Source: Apostichopus japonicus
Lineage: Eukaryota > Echinodermata > Holothuroidea > Aspidochirotida > Stichopodidae
DNA: 64,000 nt
Reading direction: 5' to 3'
Assembly: GCF_037975245.1 (NCBI RefSeq)
Contig: NC_092580.1
Location: 29,043,501-29,107,500, forward strand
The number at the start of each line of letters is the position of its first letter. Within the stretch, counting starts at the first letter, position 1. Below are positions 40,098-50,510 of this stretch, piece after piece. The position numbers and the translations under genes are program-made. A model generated the notes under the pieces. The model worked only from the letters and a program-made list of their open reading frames with translations. It was not told where the DNA came from and made no database searches.

Positions 40098-40791
40098 TTA
40101 CATATATATATAAACTAATTGCAACAAAAAGACAATTAAGTGTAGTATTGTACTCTTTGCCTGGCCCAGTCACCATACAATGTCGCAGGGAGGTTTTCAG
40201 ATCTCGTCATGCAACCGATCACATGTAAAATCACCCTTCCCCCGCCTCCGCCCCTCCAAATATATCCAATATTGAAACACTCAGTGCGCATGCGTGCGAA
40301 TCGTACACTACGTAAGCTGCCAATGCTTTGTAGGACACGGAACACAAGTACACTGATGTTTGTTAATCAAGATCTAGTATCATGTATATCCTATACCTTT
40401 CTGCCCCTCCATCAATTCACTGACTCTTATAAGGACTACAAAATGATCGGCAAGCTTCTCCCTATTATAAGACATGCTCTGTTCAGTACAATAATATTAG
40501 TCACGTGACCCACTAGGACGAAATCCCGGCCGGTGTGCTGTTGTTAAAGGTCTAGCCGTATAGCACTGTTCAAAACCTGATCGAAACAGTTATTTACATA
40601 ACTGTGAGCATTTGCAGTATAATCAGTGACATGAAAGCTATTAAATAACGATTTAAAATATCGATTTATTGTTCGGCAAGAAATATTTCAGCTATTGACG
40701 CTTTTTTATAACCGTAAGAGAACATTTTCCGTTTAATATCTTCTGTGTGAATTCGCAGCAGTACATGAACCAAATCGCAGAATGTCAAAGC

Positions 40792-40955
40792 ATACTTACC
40801 TGGCGCAGGGATTTCCGTGATCATGACGGCGGAGCCCCCAGGGTGAGGCCTGTCCATTGCACTTTCGGATGGGTTGACCCCTGCGATTCTCTCAAACGTA
40901 GAGAACTCGGGCGTATAATTTCTGGTAGTGGAGGACTGCGTTCGCGCTATCCTCC
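40792..40955 (+). ncRNA. U1 snRNA, copy 48
   Basis: Identical to copy 1. Confidence 0.97.
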
Positions 40956-41649
40956 TTACATATATATATAAACTAATTGCAACAAAAAGACAATTAAGTG
41001 TAGTATTGTACTCTTTGCCTGGCCCAGTCACCATACAATGTCGCAGGGAGGTTTTCAGATCTCGTCATGCAACCGATCACATGTAAAATCACCCTTCCCC
41101 CGCCTCCGCCCCTCCAAATATATCCAATATTGAAACACTCAGTGCGCATGCGTGCGAATCGTACACTACGTAAGCTGCCAATGCTTTGTAGGACACGGAA
41201 CACAAGTACACTGATGTTTGTTAATCAAGATCTAGTATCATGTATATCCTATACCTTTCTGCCCCTCCATCAATTCACTGACTCTTATAAGGACTACAAA
41301 ATGATCGGCAAGCTTCTCCCTATTATAAGACATGCTCTGTTCAGTACAATAATATTAGTCACGTGACCCACTAGGACGAAATCCCGGCCGGTGTGCTGTT
41401 GTTAAAGGTCTAGCCGTATAGCACTGTTCAAAACCTGATCGAAACAGTTATTTACATAACTGTGAGCATTTGCAGTATAATCAGTGACATGAAAGCTATT
41501 AAATAACGATTTAAAATATCGATTTATTGTTCGGCAAGAAATATTTCAGCTATTGACGCTTTTTTATAACCGTAAGAGAACATTTTCCGTTTAATATCTT
41601 CTGTGTGAATTCGCAGCAGTACATGAACCAAATCGCAGAATGTCAAAGC

Positions 41650-41813
41650 ATACTTACCTGGCGCAGGGATTTCCGTGATCATGACGGCGGAGCCCCCAGG
41701 GTGAGGCCTGTCCATTGCACTTTCGGATGGGTTGACCCCTGCGATTCTCTCAAACGTAGAGAACTCGGGCGTATAATTTCTGGTAGTGGAGGACTGCGTT
41801 CGCGCTATCCTCC
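41650..41813 (+). ncRNA. U1 snRNA, copy 49
   Basis: Identical to copy 1. Confidence 0.97.
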
Positions 41814-42507
41814 TTACATATATATATAAACTAATTGCAACAAAAAGACAATTAAGTGTAGTATTGTACTCTTTGCCTGGCCCAGTCACCATACAATGTC
41901 GCAGGGAGGTTTTCAGATCTCGTCATGCAACCGATCACATGTAAAATCACCCTTCCCCCGCCTCCGCCCCTCCAAATATATCCAATATTGAAACACTCAG
42001 TGCGCATGCGTGCGAATCGTACACTACGTAAGCTGCCAATGCTTTGTAGGACACGGAACACAAGTACACTGATGTTTGTTAATCAAGATCTAGTATCATG
42101 TATATCCTATACCTTTCTGCCCCTCCATCAATTCACTGACTCTTATAAGGACTACAAAATGATCGGCAAGCTTCTCCCTATTATAAGACATGCTCTGTTC
42201 AGTACAATAATATTAGTCACGTGACCCACTAGGACGAAATCCCGGCCGGTGTGCTGTTGTTAAAGGTCTAGCCGTATAGCACTGTTCAAAACCTGATCGA
42301 AACAGTTATTTACATAACTGTGAGCATTTGCAGTATAATCAGTGACATGAAAGCTATTAAATAACGATTTAAAATATCGATTTATTGTTCGGCAAGAAAT
42401 ATTTCAGCTATTGACGCTTTTTTATAACCGTAAGAGAACATTTTCCGTTTAATATCTTCTGTGTGAATTCGCAGCAGTACATGAACCAAATCGCAGAATG
42501 TCAAAGC

Positions 42508-42671
42508 ATACTTACCTGGCGCAGGGATTTCCGTGATCATGACGGCGGAGCCCCCAGGGTGAGGCCTGTCCATTGCACTTTCGGATGGGTTGACCCCTGC
42601 GATTCTCTCAAACGTAGAGAACTCGGGCGTATAATTTCTGGTAGTGGAGGACTGCGTTCGCGCTATCCTCC
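42508..42671 (+). ncRNA. U1 snRNA, copy 50
   Basis: Identical to copy 1; followed by the second rearranged spacer. Confidence 0.97.
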
Positions 42672-42914
42672 TTATATATATATAAACTAATTGCAACAAA
42701 AAGACAATTAAGTGTAGTATTGTACTCTTTGCCTGGCCCAGTCACCATACAATGTCGCAGGGAGGTTTTCAGATCTCGTCATGCAACCGATCACATGTAA
42801 AATCACCCTTCCCCCGCCTCCGCCCCTCCAAATATATCCAATATTGAAACACTCAGTGCGCATGCGTGCGAATCGTACACTACGTAAGCTGCCAATGCTT
42901 TGTAGGACACGGAA

Positions 42915-43091
42915 CATTATAAGACATGCTCTGTTCAGTACAATAATATTAGTCACGTGACCCACTACGTAAGCTGCCAATGCTTTGTAGGACACGGAAC
43001 ATTATAAGACATGCTCTGTTCAGTACAATAATATTAGTCACGTGACCCACTAGGACACGTACGTAATAAGCTACGTAAGCTGCCAATGCTT
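42915..43091 (+). repeat. Rearranged spacer with extra CACGTG segments, copy 2
   Basis: The same rearrangement, with the same junctions and filler, as at 39,294-39,470, lying 3,621 bp downstream. One event was later copied by unequal exchange or conversion. Confidence 0.9.
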
Positions 43092-43554
43092 TGTAGGACA
43101 CGGAACACAAGTACACTGATGTTTGTTAATCAAGATCTAGTATCATGTATATCCTATACCTTTCTGCCCCTCCATCAATTCACTGACTCTTATAAGGACT
43201 ACAAAATGATCGGCAAGCTTCTCCCTATTATAAGACATGCTCTGTTCAGTACAATAATATTAGTCACGTGACCCACTAGGACGAAATCCCGGCCGGTGTG
43301 CTGTTGTTAAAGGTCTAGCCGTATAGCACTGTTCAAAACCTGATCGAAACAGTTATTTACATAACTGTGAGCATTTGCAGTATAATCAGTGACATGAAAG
43401 CTATTAAATAACGATTTAAAATATCGATTTATTGTTCGGCAAGAAATATTTCAGCTATTGACGCTTTTTTATAACCGTAAGAGAACATTTTCCGTTTAAT
43501 ATCTTCTGTGTGAATTCGCAGCAGTACATGAACCAAATCGCAGAATGTCAAAGC

Positions 43555-43718
43555 ATACTTACCTGGCGCAGGGATTTCCGTGATCATGACGGCGGAGCCC
43601 CCAGGGTGAGGCCTGTCCATTGCACTTTCGGATGGGTTGACCCCTGCGATTCTCTCAAACGTAGAGAACTCGGGCGTATAATTTCTGGTAGTGGAGGACT
43701 GCGTTCGCGCTATCCTCC
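43555..43718 (+). ncRNA. U1 snRNA, copy 51 (last copy)
   Basis: Identical to copy 1, with an intact 3' box. Its spacer is cut at 43,861, about 140 nt beyond the gene, by a transposon end. Confidence 0.97.
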
Positions 43719-43864
43719 TTATATATATATAAACTAATTGCAACAAAAAGACAATTAAGTGTAGTATTGTACTCTTTGCCTGGCCCAGTCACCATACAAT
43801 GTCGCAGGGAGGTTTTCAGATCTCGTCATGCAACCGATCACATGTAAAATCACCCTTCCCCCTA

Positions 43865-43950
43865 TGGCAAGCCGTTTTAACATTTATCTCTCTATTCTAT
43901 TTAAGTAGAATTAATTCCACTTAAATAGAATACAATTGAGCTGAAGTGCA
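43865..43950 (+). repeat. Left terminal inverted repeat
   Basis: About 80 nt matching the reverse of the element's right end with scattered mismatches. Confidence 0.75.
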
Positions 43951-45362
43951 ATGAATTGTACTTTTGAAACTGTGTAACTGTGTAATTGTAATTGTGAAAT
44001 GTGATTGGTCAATCAGTATGCTACTGTTTGCGTCACTTTTCTTGCCTCTAAGGTAGCATACGCCCATTAAAAGCCCCATTGACTTACACACTAAATCACA
44101 AAAGTAATGTCGTCTCTCTGTCTATAGTTTTCACTAGGTAAACGCTACCCATCACCGGATAGCTGACAAATTGGCCTTTCATGGCACCATCAATTTTCCG
44201 TATCATGACCTTGAAGATTTTTTGCTATCCGAGCAGGAAGTTTTCGTCACTTGTAAACAAACCTCTTCACTCAGTGGCAAACAAATTTCCTACGCTGCTC
44301 CTGGGAGGCCTAAAGGGGTCTAAATTGCCTCAATTGACCCAATTTTTTTTTCACCACAGGTACTTCCATTCATGCTCTTCAACATGCAAGCCACAAAAAA
44401 CTAGATTATGATTGATAACAGGTCACAAAAGATGTTCTCCCGCTGCTTTTTGGCACTTTTCCTGAAGGAGAACAATTGAGCGGATTGATATAGACTCTAA
44501 TACTATACCACCCGAAGTCCGACTTTGTATACTATTATAGGTACTGCACCACGTGTTATCCGCTCAAAAGGGTACCCATTGTCAGAAAAGAGGTAAATGT
44601 ACCTAACGTAAGCTTGTTTAAATCATGTTATCATTTACAGTCATCGTTTGTTCTGCCTTTATATGAAAGAGCATAATTTAAAATACAGATGCTGTGAAAA
44701 TAGGGAGGATCGAAGGTGATATAAACCATTTTAGAAAATCTTTGGTTAAATGTTGATATTACTCCGAACGAGCATATGGAAGGGTTCAGTGTGCTAAACT
44801 TGCTCCTCTTCTAGCTCAAAATCTAAACGGTCATGATATGGAAGTTTGCAAGTGCCATGACAGGCCAAGATCACAGCTATTATGTGGTGGGTAGGATCTG
44901 TTTTTACCTCCATGGTAGGATATACCAGATGAAAACTTCTATCTATGCTTTGACAGGTCTTGATAGTGACCAGTTTATTGTGTAAGTCAATGGAACAATT
45001 AATGTGGTGCGAGACTTATAGAGTTACGTTCAAGATGTAATAGTAACGTAACTATTTGCGGCCATTCCCCCATACTGCCATACTTATCCAACTTTCGTTG
45101 TGTATGTACGAACATAACACCATACTTACCCTTAGCAAATGAAGCAAAGCTATGTTCATCACTGAGTCTGAACGTTAGACATTTGGTAAATGCAGCCAGC
45201 CAATCAAGCGTTGCAAACTGTTGCTGATGCTGTTGGAAGGGCACTTTTGAGGGCAAGGGAACGACTACAACACGACATACCACCAAGCAGTGGTACTAGT
45301 AGTAGTATCACAAGGCATGGTACTATGTAAACATTGCCCGGAGACCAACCACTTCTCCGCAC

Positions 45363-45388
45363 GAGGTAAATGTTTAAACGGCTTGCCA
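45363..45388 (-). repeat. Internal copy of the transposon end
   Basis: GAGGTAAATGTTTAAACGGC..GCCA followed by TA, the same orientation and nearly the same sequence as the outer right end at 45,904-45,929. It indicates a nested, tandem or read-through copy. Confidence 0.7.
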
Positions 45389-45410
45389 TACGACCGATCC
45401 TTCAATTCCA

Positions 45411-45895
45411 CTTAAGCTAAATTGTGTTTTACTTAAGTATAACTGAATTTTACTTTATTAAAATGCAATTGTATTCTACTTAAGTAAATTACAATTCTAC
45501 TTAAGTAGAATACAATTTAGCTTAAGTTAAATTCAATTTCACTTAAGCTTTATTGTATTCTACTTAAGTAAAATACAATTTTACTTAAGTAAAAATTCAT
45601 TTAGCTTAAGGGAAAAAGAATGACACTTTTACTTAATCTAAATTCAATTTTACTTAAGTAGAATTGTATTTTACTTAAGTAGAATACAATTAAGCTTAAG
45701 TGAAATTGAATTTAACTTAAGCTTAAAAGAAAGTGGTAATTTTACTTAAGTGGAATACAATTAAACTTAAGTAAAATGCAATTCTACTTAAGTGCAATTA
45801 ATTTCACTTAAGCCTAATTGTATTCTACTTAAGTGCAACTAATTTCACTTAAGCTTAATTGTATTCTACTTAAGTGGAATTGGTTCTACTTAAGT
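45411..45895. repeat. Cluster of about 21 CTTAAG palindromes
   Basis: About 485 bp made of degenerate 18-25-nt words such as ATTCTACTTAAGTAGAAT and CAATTTCACTTAAG in alternating orientation. Reading through, I count about 21 CTTAAG hexamers. This is subterminal to the right transposon end; its left counterpart near 43,900 has only a few degenerate copies. Confidence 0.85.
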
Positions 45896-45903
45896 AGAAT
45901 AAC

Positions 45904-45929
45904 GAGGTAAATGTTGAAACGGCTTGCCA
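45904..45929 (-). repeat. Right terminal inverted repeat end
   Basis: GAGGTAAATGTTGAAACGGC..GCCA, the reverse of the left end at 43,865. Confidence 0.75.
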
Positions 45930-45954
45930 TAGGGGAAACTGGGTATGCTAGAAG

Positions 45955-45989
45955 TGGGCGGGCGGGGGGGATGGGGAGGGGGCTAGGGG
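45955..45989 (+). other. G-rich tract, potential quadruplex
   Basis: Runs GGG, GGG, GGGGGGG, GGGG and GGGGG separated by one to two bases, directly beside the transposon. The pattern fits G-quadruplex rules; no function is implied. Confidence 0.5.
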
Positions 45990-46221
45990 TTGGCAGGTCT
46001 ACACCCGTTACATCACTGATCAGTAATGGAGGGATCCTATTTGATTTGATATGTTGTTTTTTACTTTAGCAAATTTTTCAGAATGATGCACATATTCAAT
46101 TCAGGCCTTTAGACAAAATATGATTAATTGCTTCTTTTTTTCACATTCATACTTCTCTTTCAAGAAAACATGCACGCAGCATATCTCTAGCTTATTCCCG
46201 GGGACCTGCATGTGGCAACTG

Positions 46222-46300
46222 ACATATTATTATATATAATATAAATATATAAATATATAAAATATATATAAATATATAAAATATATAATATAAAATTTGT
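46222..46300. repeat. AT-rich low-complexity tract
   Basis: Irregular TATATAAATATATAAA repeats. The surrounding 45,990-46,400 has no recognised gene apart from the putative promoter described next. Confidence 0.7.
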
Positions 46301-46324
46301 TCGATGTGCGGGTTCCTGCAGGAA

Positions 46325-46332
46325 TATTTATA
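46325..46332 (+). promoter_or_regulatory. Possible TATA box
   Basis: TATTTATA about 76 nt before the ATG of the signal-peptide exon, leaving room for a start site and a 45-50-nt leader. Only position and composition support it. Confidence 0.25.
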
Positions 46333-46407
46333 CCAGATGAAGATGAATGAAATGCACATTCTGAAAGTCGCAATTGGCTGACCTCCTGACATCAGCGAGA
46401 CACCATC

Positions 46408-46459
46408 ATGACGTTTCTTATTCTCTTTTCCGTTTTGGGGCTCACAGCGTCTGTGTTTG
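46408..46459 (+). CDS. Putative first exon encoding a signal peptide
   Basis: An ATG opens a short frame, MTFLILFSVLGLTASVF, a classical hydrophobic secretion signal, and ends in G followed by the strong donor GTGAGT at 46,460. The exon is 52 nt and leaves phase 1. The first exon of the Vps62/aerolysin-like gene at 51,818 begins directly after an acceptor in the phase needed, on the same strand, so this is the best candidate for its first coding exon. The intron would be 5.36 kb and contain the LINE insertion. It lies about 340 bp outside the inverted duplication, and I find no counterpart beyond the right arm. The linkage is inference; it could start another gene. Confidence 0.45.
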
Positions 46460-46525
46460 GTGAGTTATACGTTGAGCTAGTCATTAAAGCTCAATGGTTA
46501 TAAACAAAGTTTAAAAAAATAAAAG

Positions 46526-47440
46526 ATTTATGTGCTTGCCTATATGGCCTTCGTGATTTCCATTTAAAGTCCAATAAGTGAATATAAAGAGGGAGAAAGT
46601 GTAGACCATGGTAAAACTATACTAGGCTTTAATGGTTTAGTGCTCATGATCATCATTTCACTTATTCCGACTCACTCGGGTTTTTCTCTTTCAACTGTTT
46701 TACGATTTTTTTTATGTGCTTGCCTATGGCCTTCATGATTACCATTCATAGCACAATAAAAGTGAATAAAGTGACACAAGTGACTATGGTATAAGTATAC
46801 TAGATTTGAATGGTTATTACTAAAATATGATATAACCTATAAAACTCAAGATCATCATTCCCCTCGATCGACTTATTCCGACTCACCACGGTTTGTTTCT
46901 TTCAACCGTTTCTTGTTCTTTTCCCTTCTTTTGGTGGGGGTTGGGGAGGGGGATTGGGACTGGAGGTTGCTTTCTTGCAATTATTATAATTTTTGTTTGC
47001 ATGTATATATGAGTGGATGTTCGTGGGTATGGATTCTAATTGTTTGTTTTTATTAACTTATGTCAAGGCATTTAAACTTCCCAAAATGCCATCTCATAGG
47101 GGAGGGTGTGGGGTGTGACATTCCCCTCGATCGACTTATTCCGACTCACCACGGTTTTTTTCTTTCAACCGTTTCTTGTTCTTTTCCCTTCTTTTGGTGG
47201 GGGTTGGGGGTTGGGGAGGGATTGGCACTAGAGGTTGCTTTCTTGCAATTATTATAATTTTTGTTTGCATGTATATATGAGTGGATGTTCGTCGGTATGG
47301 ATTCTAATTGTTTGTTTTTATTAAGAGGGTTGGGAGTTTGTTGGCGGGTTGGGTTGGTGCGGGCTGGTCAAAATTAACTTATGTCAAGGCATTTAAACTT
47401 TCCAAAATGCCATCTCATAGGGGAGGGTGTGGGGTGTGAC
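46526..47440 (+). repeat. Diverged tandem duplications at the edge of the left arm
   Basis: Two diverged copies of a roughly 185-bp segment (each starting near TTTATGTGCTTGCCTAT, about 46,526 and 46,711) are followed by two copies of a longer segment starting CATTCCCCTCGATCGACTT (46,857 and 47,119). The second long copy keeps a piece, GGGAGTTTGTTGGCGGGTTG, that the first has lost. The right arm has only one copy of the long segment. Confidence 0.75.
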
Positions 47441-48420
47441 AACGGGAACTAACCTGGGCTCCAACCATGATGAAGTTGAAGTCATTGATGGTATTCTCTT
47501 TGTCTGCAGGGGGGTCCTGATCATTTTCTTCATTTTTCCGTATGGGTCTGTGGATGGAACAAAGATTAAGAACTGAAAAGTTTATGTGATAGGGCTATAA
47601 CTGCTACAAACAAAATTCCCCAAACAGCAAAGATTTGTTTTATTCCATGTTGGCAATACCAATACACTCAAGGAGGAGACTTTAGCAAGTCTAAATATGA
47701 CAAAAATCGAGCCACATATTTGCTTTAAAATTTTTTAGTGGTTTTCTTTATTTATTATTACAATTCTTATTTCCGGTATAATGAGGATGATTTTATAAAT
47801 GGCGAATCGAAAGATATTGAACATCTTAATATGACCTAAGGACTGAATGTTGACAATGGTTTAAGTGTCGACTCTTTCAAGATTCTACCTTGAAAATATA
47901 AAGTAAAATAAATACGAAGAGGAAGGAAAATGACGCTTCCGATTTTTTTCATATTGCAATTATTTCGAGAAGATATTTCGAATTGTTAAGAGGTAAGTGC
48001 CAAAATTTTTGTTGGAACTTCCATGGTCTCACCTGGGCCAGCGTAGCCTTGGTCTGAGGAAGAAACCGCCAAGCCCCTACGGTACGCCCCCCCACCCCTT
48101 TACCGCTTTTTTATCATCCTGGGCCTTCATGCTATTTCTTGCCGTTCATATACATGCCTCAAACTACATTACCAGGAAAGCATTTAGAACAGGGGATGGG
48201 GAAACACTTTTTGAAAGTTAAATTTATGGAATCAAGTTATATGACATGTTTTCCTAAATATTGGAGACTTACAGTAGACCACTAGAAATGATAAAAAAAA
48301 TTGGTTGCATTCCTTGATTTTCCTGATTTGAGATTTTAGTGATATTGGAATATATAGCAGAATCGTCATCGATAATTACTAAACAGTACAAATTTGACCC
48401 GGAAAACGAACTTCATCAAT
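47441..48420. other. Unannotated stretch of the left arm
   Basis: About 980 bp with no recognisable gene. It is matched by 61,389-62,380 on the opposite strand. A start-plus-hydrophobic frame at 47,468 stops after 17 codons, while the right-arm version (62,087-62,350, - strand) stays open for 87 codons without resembling anything I know; both are treated as non-coding. Confidence 0.6.
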
Positions 48421-50510
48421 ATAATAATAATAATAATGTGGATTTATACAGCGCACAAATCCACCTAAAGAAACAAGGCGCTCAAGGCGCATTACAATAA
48501 CAAAATCTTAAAATTACAACTTAACCTACAAAACAACTTAATCTACATATGAAAACATGAAATGCAAAACAATAAGTTAAGCAAAGGCTCCATTGAACAA
48601 GTGGGTTTTCAGCAATGTTTTGAACTGTGCCAATGAGTGCAAGATCTGATTTTGATGGGAAGGCTGTTCCAAAGGCGAGGTGCAGCAACTGAGAAAGCTC
48701 TGTCACCCCAAGAATTATTTGAGGGGGTTCAAAAAGAAGCAATTTGGTGCTGGAGCGGAGCGGACGGGATGGGTTATATGGTGTGATGAGACATGACATA
48801 TAGTCCGGAGCCAAGTCATTCAATGCTTTAAACACAGTAAGAAGCAATTTGTACTTAATTCTGCTATCCATCGGCAACCAGTGTAATTTCCTCAAAGTGG
48901 GTGTTATATGAGACCTCTTTTTAGTTAAAGTAACTAAGCGCGCAGCTGCATTTTGAATGCGCTTCAAGCGATTAATTTGAACTTGTGGAAGGCCGAAAAG
49001 TATGTACAATTTGTTCAGTGGCACGAGGATTTAATTACTTTCTTATTCTACAATGTTCCTGATGTGAAATGATGCAGAACGAACAATATTTGAAACATGA
49101 TTCTTAAGAGACATTGACGAGTCAAAAATAACCCCTAGGTTACGAGCACTTGCAGCAAGAGTAATGTTAGAATCCCCAATTGTAATATGCGGAACATGAA
49201 CTTTTGAAAGTTGTTGTCTGGAACCAAATAAAACAAACTCAGTCTTATCATCGTTCAACTTGAGGAAGTTCTCCCGCATCCACTTGCGGATTTCGCAAAT
49301 ACATAATTCAATGTTCTTGATAGATTGATTGGCACATTTTTGAGTTGGTTTGAAAGACATATACAATTGCGTATCGTCGGCATAGACATGATACTGAAGT
49401 TCGTATTTGAGAATTATTTTGTGAACAGGATAAGTATAAACAGTAAACCACTGGGGTCCTAGAACTGACCCTTGCGGGACCGTACAATCATGGAAAACTG
49501 GAATGGAAGAGGAGTTTCCAATGCGAACATATTCTGGTCTGTTTGTCAAATATGACTGACACCATTTGAGCGCATTGCCACGCAAGGCAATAAAATCACG
49601 AAGTCTACCAAGCAAAATATTGTGATCCACGGTGTCGAAAGCCGCGCTTAAATCTAATATGATGAGAGCGGTTGCATTTCCCTCATCCATGGCAGCCAAA
49701 ATATCGTTTTGGACACGCAAAAGAGCGGTCTCGATACTATGCTTTGGCCTGTAGGCACTCTGAAATTTGTCAGAAAGATTGTGTTCATTAATAACAGTGC
49801 TCAATCTAGCGGACACAACACGTTCAATTGTCTTTCCTAAGAAACCCAGATTAGCCACAGGCCTGTAATTTTTAAGCACCTCCTTGTCCAGTCCAGTTTT
49901 CTTTAACAATGGTCTTATGTATGCAGTCTTTAAGATGGATGGAAAAGTACCTTCAACAAAAGACTTATTTACAATGGTGGTGATATAAGGAACTAAGCCA
50001 TCAATACACTCTTTCACCAGTGAAGCTGGGAGGGGGTCCAACTCACAAGACTTACAGGGTGATTTACAAATGATATTTCTAACTTCCAATTCACTGGTAG
50101 GCTCAAAGTTAGTGAGGTATACACTGGTATTAGAAACAGTCTCATATGAAAATGGTTCAGTGACTCTACTAGGAAATTGTTTACGTATTTCCATTATCTT
50201 TCTACTAAAGAACTCAGAGAATTGCTCAGCAAGAGCTTCATCTGAATCAGATTGTGGGAGCGATGGTTTTTTGCTCTTTTGCAAGAGATCATTTACAACA
50301 TTGAACAATTGTTTTTGATCACCTGCTTTGTCATTAATCTGACCAGAATAGTACTTGATTTTAGCTTGTTCAATTAATTTATTAACAGTGTTTTTCTGTT
50401 TACAGTACATCTGTAGATCAATTTCAAGCTTTGTGCGTCTCCACCTGCGCTCCAGGCGTCTCCTCTTTTGTTTTTCCAACCGAATATCGTCATTAAATAT
50501 CGTCATTCAT
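48421..50510 (-). mobile_element. 5'-truncated CR1/L2-group LINE
   Basis: A non-LTR retrotransposon copy on the - strand. Its 3' end is the structured tail GTGGATTTGTGCGCTG..AATCCAC followed by (ATT)n, at 48,421-48,470. Coding starts abruptly in the endonuclease-RT linker, so the endonuclease and any ORF1 are missing, as expected for truncated target-primed reverse transcription. The matching empty site is preserved in the right arm near 61,390, where the sequence on both sides of the insertion is contiguous. Confidence 0.92.
48521..50506 (-). pseudogene. LINE reverse transcriptase, broken
   Basis: The main part (49,043-50,506, 487 codons) runs from a basic, coiled linker through the RT fingers and palm. 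Visible motifs are [15 protein letters not shown] (first catalytic Asp), VPQGSVLGP and YADDTQLY (YxDD catalytic pair); LNDDKTEF and [14 protein letters not shown] lie near its end. It then meets stops at 49,043 and just beyond. The continuation in 48,521-49,024 has the typical thumb and tail motifs GLPQVQINRLKRIQNAAARL and LHWLPMDSRIKYK. Between them, about 49,050-48,990, the conserved segment IRK..LNPRATEQIVHTF is readable in another frame and carries a stop; roughly 13 residues before GLP are missing. So there are at least two indels and one nonsense change. Not functional. Confidence 0.9.

Larger units (their letters stand above)
1..43861 (+). repeat. Tandem array of U1 snRNA gene units (at least 51 copies)
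   Basis: A head-to-tail array of units, mostly 854, 856, 857, 858 or 859-861 bp, each with one 164-nt U1 gene and about 690 bp of spacer. The left end is cut by the window edge; the right end stops inside a spacer at the terminal inverted repeat of a transposon. Three units are about 947-949 bp (91-nt duplication inside U1) and two are 1,047-1,049 bp (rearranged spacer). Spacer type A (a 'cgcccgcctccgacccc' pyrimidine tract) follows copies 1, 16, 17, 18, 19 and 22; all others are type B ('cccgcctcc[gt]cccc'). Much of the small length variation is in a TA run just 3' of U1. Tandem repetition of snRNA genes is known in sea urchins and other animals; homogeneity implies concerted evolution. No protein gene is supported here. 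Confidence 0.97.
43865..45929. mobile_element. DNA transposon with long terminal inverted repeats, non-autonomous
   Basis: The left end TGGCAAGCCGTTTTAACATT and the right end read in reverse (TGGCAAGCCGTTTCAACATT) match, and similarity continues for about 80 nt including the CTTAAGTAGAAT words. Both ends are flanked by TA (43,863-43,864 and 45,930-45,931), as expected of Tc1/mariner-like integration, although TATGG/CCATA is itself palindromic. A third end-like sequence at 45,363-45,388 lies inside, so this may be a composite: a 1.5-kb element (43,865-45,388) plus an extra right end (45,391-45,929). No transposase is recognisable; the longest internal ORFs (about 95 codons on the - strand at 44,999-45,286, 76 codons at 44,181-44,411) resemble nothing I know. 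It forms the exact edge of the U1 array. Confidence 0.75.

Noticed and set aside
38..43737. Repeated ORFs of 60-122 codons on both strands throughout the array
   Set aside because: They recur once per unit, overlap the U1 gene or its spacer, and change length with TA-run or single-base differences. They are chance frames of a non-coding repeat.
1..43861. CRISPR-like or centromeric satellite interpretation of the array
   Set aside because: The unit is about 856 bp, contains a complete U1 gene, and has none of the short repeat-spacer structure of a CRISPR array.
44181..44411. 76-codon ORF inside the transposon
   Set aside because: No transposase motif and no similarity I recognise; length is expected by chance.
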